Positions 6,453 to 7,339 of a DNA stretch of 7,339 nt are shown here, one piece after another. Every line of letters starts with the position of its first letter. The first letter of the stretch is position 1. The notes beneath the pieces are model-generated. The model was not told the origin of the DNA. It saw nothing but the letters and a program-made list of their open reading frames with translations, and searched no databases. The stretch covers positions 1-7,339 of the forward strand of contig JAITSR010000325.1 in assembly GCA_031287655.1 (NCBI GenBank), read 5' to 3'. Source of the DNA: Clostridiales bacterium. Its GTDB lineage: Bacteria > Bacillota > Clostridia > WRLR01. The position numbers were made by a program, and so were the translations under genes.

Positions 6453-6458
6453 ACCTCC
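6453..6458 (-). promoter_or_regulatory. Strong Shine-Dalgarno site GGAGGT for tpiA
   Basis: GGAGGT on the minus strand ends four bases before the ATG at 6448-6446. It decides the tpiA start, since the alternative in-frame ATG at 6460-6458 overlaps this site and has no comparable site of its own. Confidence 0.85.
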
Positions 6459-6478
6459 ATGTCATACCATATAAACTT

Positions 6479-7339
6479 TTATTTGTCCTGCAACGCGGCA
6501 ATTCCGGGCAGTACCTTGCCCTCGAGGAACTCGAGCGACGCGCCGCCGCCCGTCGAGATATGGCTGATCCTGTCCGCGAAACCGAGTTGCTCAACCGCCG
6601 CGGCCGAGTCGCCGCCGCCGACAATCGAGATCGCGCCCGACTCCGCGAGCGCCTTTGCGATCTCTTTAGTACCCTGCGCGAAATTCGCGAATTCAAACAC
6701 GCCCATCGGTCCGTTCCAAACGACCGTTTTTGCATCCGCAATCACAGCCGAAAACTCCTTGATTGTCGCGGGCCCGATGTCGAGCCCCATCCAGCCGTCC
6801 GGGATTGCGCCGGCCGCGACGATCTTCGACTCGGCCTCATTTTTGAACTCCTTCGCGACCGCCGTGTCGGTTGGCAGCAGGAACTTGACGCCGCGGTCGG
6901 CCGCCTTTTTCATCAGGCCGCGCGCGAGGTCGAGCTTGTCCTCCTCGCACAGCGACGTCCCGATGCCCGCGCCGTTCGCGCGAATGAACGTATACGCCAT
7001 GCCGCCGCCGATCAGGATCGAGTCGCATTTGTCGATCAGGTTTTCGATCACTTTGATCTTGTCGGAGACCTTCGCGCCGCCGAGGATCGCGACAAACGGG
7101 CGCTTAGGGTTCGAGAGCGCCGTGCCCATGAAGTCGATCTCCTTTTTGATCAGGTAGCCGCAGACGGCGGGCAGATACTTTGTCACGCCCTCGGTCGACG
7201 CGTGCGCGCGGTGCGCCGTGCCAAACGCGTCGTTCACATAGATTTCGGCGAGCGAGGCGAGTTCCATTGCGAAAGCCGGGTCGTTTTTTTCTTCCTCGGG
7301 ATGGAAGCGCACGTTTTCGAGCACGAGCACCTCGCCGTC
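6479..7339 (-). CDS. pgk: Phosphoglycerate kinase, N-terminal part outside the window
   Basis: Cytoplasmic glycolytic kinase that transfers phosphate from 1,3-bisphosphoglycerate to ADP. The frame is open to the right edge of the window (reading DGEVLVLENVRFHPEEEKND), so about 286 C-terminal residues are present and roughly 110 N-terminal residues of the usual about 395 lie beyond it. A GTG near 7330 is internal and not the start. Visible family blocks are LENVRFHPEEEKND at the substrate side, the hinge/nucleotide side LGGAKVSDKIKVIENL, GGGMAYTF, WNGPMGVFE, and the C-terminal nucleotide loop VGGGDSAAAVEQLG followed by HISTGGGASLEFLEG. It is the first gene of the pgk-tpiA-gpmI run seen here; the operon promoter, and possibly gap, must lie to the right. 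Confidence 0.97.
   Translation of the reverse strand, partial: DGEVLVLENVRFHPEEEKNDPAFAMELASLAEIYVNDAFGTAHRAHASTEGVTKYLPAVCGYLIKKEIDFMGTALSNPKRPFVAILGGAKVSDKIKVIENLIDKCDSILIGGGMAYTFIRANGAGIGTSLCEEDKLDLARGLMKKAADRGVKFLLPTDTAVAKEFKNEAESKIVAAGAIPDGWMGLDIGPATIKEFSAVIADAKTVVWNGPMGVFEFANFAQGTKEIAKALAESGAISIVGGGDSAAAVEQLGFADRISHISTGGGASLEFLEGKVLPGIAALQDK

Noticed and set aside
5886..7157. Long plus-strand open frame of 423 codons opposite tpiA and pgk
   Set aside because: It lies antisense to two clearly conserved enzymes in GC-rich DNA, where long antisense frames are expected, and its translation is low-complexity Ser/Ala/Pro-rich with no recognisable domain.

Overview
The window most likely comes from a Gram-positive anaerobe of the Clostridia type. 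Two things suggest this: a membrane-anchored AraC-family regulator of the kind common in Lachnospiraceae, Oscillospiraceae and Paenibacillus, and a pgk-tpiA-gpmI glycolytic gene order typical of Firmicutes. The assignment is inferred from protein style and gene order; no marker RNA gene is present.

The window falls into two halves that look different in base composition. Positions 1 to about 3980 are AT-richer and accessory in character. They hold (1) a plus-strand membrane sensor/AraC regulator (24-2057) whose natural start appears to be out of frame with the rest of the gene, (2) a convergent gap of about 400 bases (2058-2464) with degenerate repeats and no convincing gene, (3) a minus-strand AlbA_2/ATP-binding/winged-helix regulator-like protein (2465-3892), and (4) just upstream of it, the C-terminal stub of an XRE-type helix-turn-helix protein (about 3895-3978).

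From about 3985 to the right edge the sequence becomes strongly GC-rich and holds three minus-strand genes of lower glycolysis: phosphoglycerate kinase (5' end outside the window), triosephosphate isomerase, and a plant-type (long) cofactor-independent phosphoglycerate mutase. They are packed with a 30-base gap and an 8-base overlap and surely form an operon. Enolase, which often follows gpmI, is not there. The truncated XRE stub begins 6 bases beyond the gpmI stop codon, so the boundary at about 3979-3984 is a real insertion/rearrangement junction or an assembly join.

I see no CRISPR array, RNA gene or intact mobile element, and no evidence of a complete new system. The points most worth following up are the frameshifted start of the AraC gene, the junction behind gpmI, the 12-base tandem repeats in and just beyond the AlbA_2 gene, and the Gly/Ser/Ala-rich insertions in gpmI.
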